Below, one piece after another: positions 12,127 to 12,975 of a stretch of DNA of 12,975 nt. The notes under the pieces are model-generated. The model was given only the letters and a program-made list of their open reading frames with translations. It had not been told where the DNA came from and ran no database searches. Each line of letters starts with the position of its first letter. Position 1 is the first letter of the stretch. The position numbers and the translations under genes are program-made. Where the stretch lies: assembly GCA_020345785.1 (NCBI GenBank), contig CP070771.1, forward strand, positions 555,697 through 568,671. The letters run 5' to 3'. Source of the stretch: Desulfobacterales bacterium. Its GTDB lineage: Bacteria; Desulfobacterota; Desulfobacteria; Desulfobacterales; JAFDCJ01.

Positions 12127-12975
12127 CTAGTACAGGATGTTGGGCAACCATAGTATGATTTTGGGGAAGTACATCACCAGAGCCACCCCGACAACCTGCA
12201 GGCCGATGAAGGGGGCCGAAGACTTCCAGATATCCGTCGTCGAAACCTCGGGTGGTGCCACACCCTTCAAATAGAAGAGCGCATATCCGAAAGGCGGCGA
12301 AAGAAAGGAGATTTGCAAATTGGTGGCAAACAGCACGCCAAACCACACCGGATCAAAGCCCAGCTGTCGGATAATGGGGCCGAAAATGGGGACGCACAGC
12401 ATGATGATGCCGACCCAGTCAATGAAACATCCCAGGAAAACCAGAATCAGCTGCATGACAATGATGATGCCCCATTTTCCCAGTCCGGAGCCCAGGAGCA
12501 TCTGGGTAACAAATTCGCCGCCGCCCACCATGACGTATAAACCGACAAAGATATTGGCGCCAAAAATGGTCCACATAACCATGGCGGAAGATTTCAGCGT
12601 ATTTTCAGCGGCCTGAACGACGCCTTTCCATTTCAGCTTGCCCTGCAAAGCGGTAAGTATAATGGCACCGGCGGCACCCACGCCGGCCGCCTCGGTGGGC
12701 GCCGCGATACCGGTAAATATGGTCCCCAGCACCAGGAAAATAAGAATGGCAGGCGCGACGATCCGCACCAGCAGTCCCAGTCTGTCTTTAAGGGGCAAGC
12801 GTTCCTCCGGCGGGACCGGCGGGCCCAAGGTGGGATTAATATAACATCGAATCGTAACATATGCGATAAACAAGGCCGACAGCATAATCCCGGGCAGGAT
12901 GGCCCCGGCGTAAAGCCGGCCGATGGAGCTGTTATCCACCAGACCGTAAACGATCAGCATGACGCTGGGCGGAAT
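12127..12975 (-). CDS. dctM: TRAP transporter large permease (DctM family), C-terminal part
   Basis: The last 282 residues of a DctM-type permease are present; the gene runs off the right edge. The ATG at 12960 is internal, because the reading frame continues upstream as IPPSV, giving the IPPSVMLIVYG motif of the family. Other signatures are AAPTEAAGVGA, FLGCFIDWVGIIMLCVPIFGP and the segment SFLSPPFGYALFYLKGVAPP, which is typical of large permeases grouped with mannitol/chloroaromatic or 2-oxo acid TRAP systems. The permease uses an ion gradient, usually Na+, to import a carboxylic acid delivered by a binding protein. The small permease and binding protein should lie to the right. A hydroxy- or oxo-acid substrate would fit the metabolic genes in the window. 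Confidence 0.92.
   Translation of the reverse strand: MPPSVMLIVYGLVDNSSIGRLYAGAILPGIMLSALFIAYVTIRCYINPTLGPPVPPEERLPLKDRLGLLVRIVAPAILIFLVLGTIFTGIAAPTEAAGVGAAGAIILTALQGKLKWKGVVQAAENTLKSSAMVMWTIFGANIFVGLYVMVGGGEFVTQMLLGSGLGKWGIIIVMQLILVFLGCFIDWVGIIMLCVPIFGPIIRQLGFDPVWFGVLFATNLQISFLSPPFGYALFYLKGVAPPEVSTTDIWKSSAPFIGLQVVGVALVMYFPKIILWLPNILY

Noticed and set aside
12080..12346. 88-codon minus-strand frame over the end of the TRAP permease
   Set aside because: It overlaps dctM in another frame and matches no family.
1..12975. CRISPR array, tRNA, rRNA or phage genes
   Set aside because: No regular repeat-spacer pattern, tRNA cloverleaf, rRNA segment or integrase/transposase was seen; the repeats present are short and irregular.

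Overview
The window looks like a chromosomal segment of an anaerobic, probably sulfate-reducing or syntrophic, bacterium of the Desulfobacterota (Desulfobacterales-like). This rests on the gene content (Na+-pumping decarboxylase, split biotin carrier, CoA ligase/CoA lyase, TRAP permease), roughly 50% GC, and intergenic gaps filled with short decayed hairpin and AT-rich repeats. The taxonomic call is inference; no rRNA or tRNA is present to test it.

Layout, all on the minus strand unless stated. From right to left: the C-terminal 282 residues of a TRAP large permease (runs off the right edge), a membrane protein with two TM segments and a possible PH-like domain, and a 39-residue one-TM protein. 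Then, on the plus strand and convergent to them, a FadR-type GntR regulator. This is divergent from a four-gene cluster: CoA-ligase beta subunit (SucC-like), a small seven-cysteine ferredoxin-like protein, CoA-ligase alpha subunit (SucD-like) and a CitE/malyl-CoA-lyase-type CoA ester lyase, closed by a good intrinsic terminator at 6361-6396. Next come a stand-alone formyltransferase resembling the hydrolase domain of 10-formyl-THF dehydrogenase, an MTH1187-type thiamine-binding protein, and oadA, oadB, an oadG-like gene and a biotin carrier gene. At the left edge is the first 129 codons of a GlcD-type FAD oxidase.

The genes suggest one working hypothesis. A 2-hydroxy acid such as glycolate is imported by TRAP and oxidised by the GlcD-type enzyme. 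The resulting 2-oxo acid (glyoxylate, or pyruvate if lactate is used) is condensed with acetyl-CoA by the CoA ester lyase, and the acyl-CoA is hydrolysed with ATP formation by the SucCD-like ligase. The product, via oxaloacetate, is decarboxylated by the Oad complex with Na+ export. This would be a malyl-CoA route of glyoxylate oxidation with a sodium-pumping step; malate dehydrogenase and the other GlcD partners are not in the window. The reaction direction and substrates are inferred, not shown.

The oddest parts are the ferredoxin-like gene inside the ligase gene pair, the loss of the usual C-terminal NIFGGI-type motif in the ligase beta subunit, the fused signal-peptide/periplasmic-domain form of the OadG-position protein, paired inverted repeats in the regulator-ligase divergent region, and a mosaic of related repeats in the intergenic gaps.
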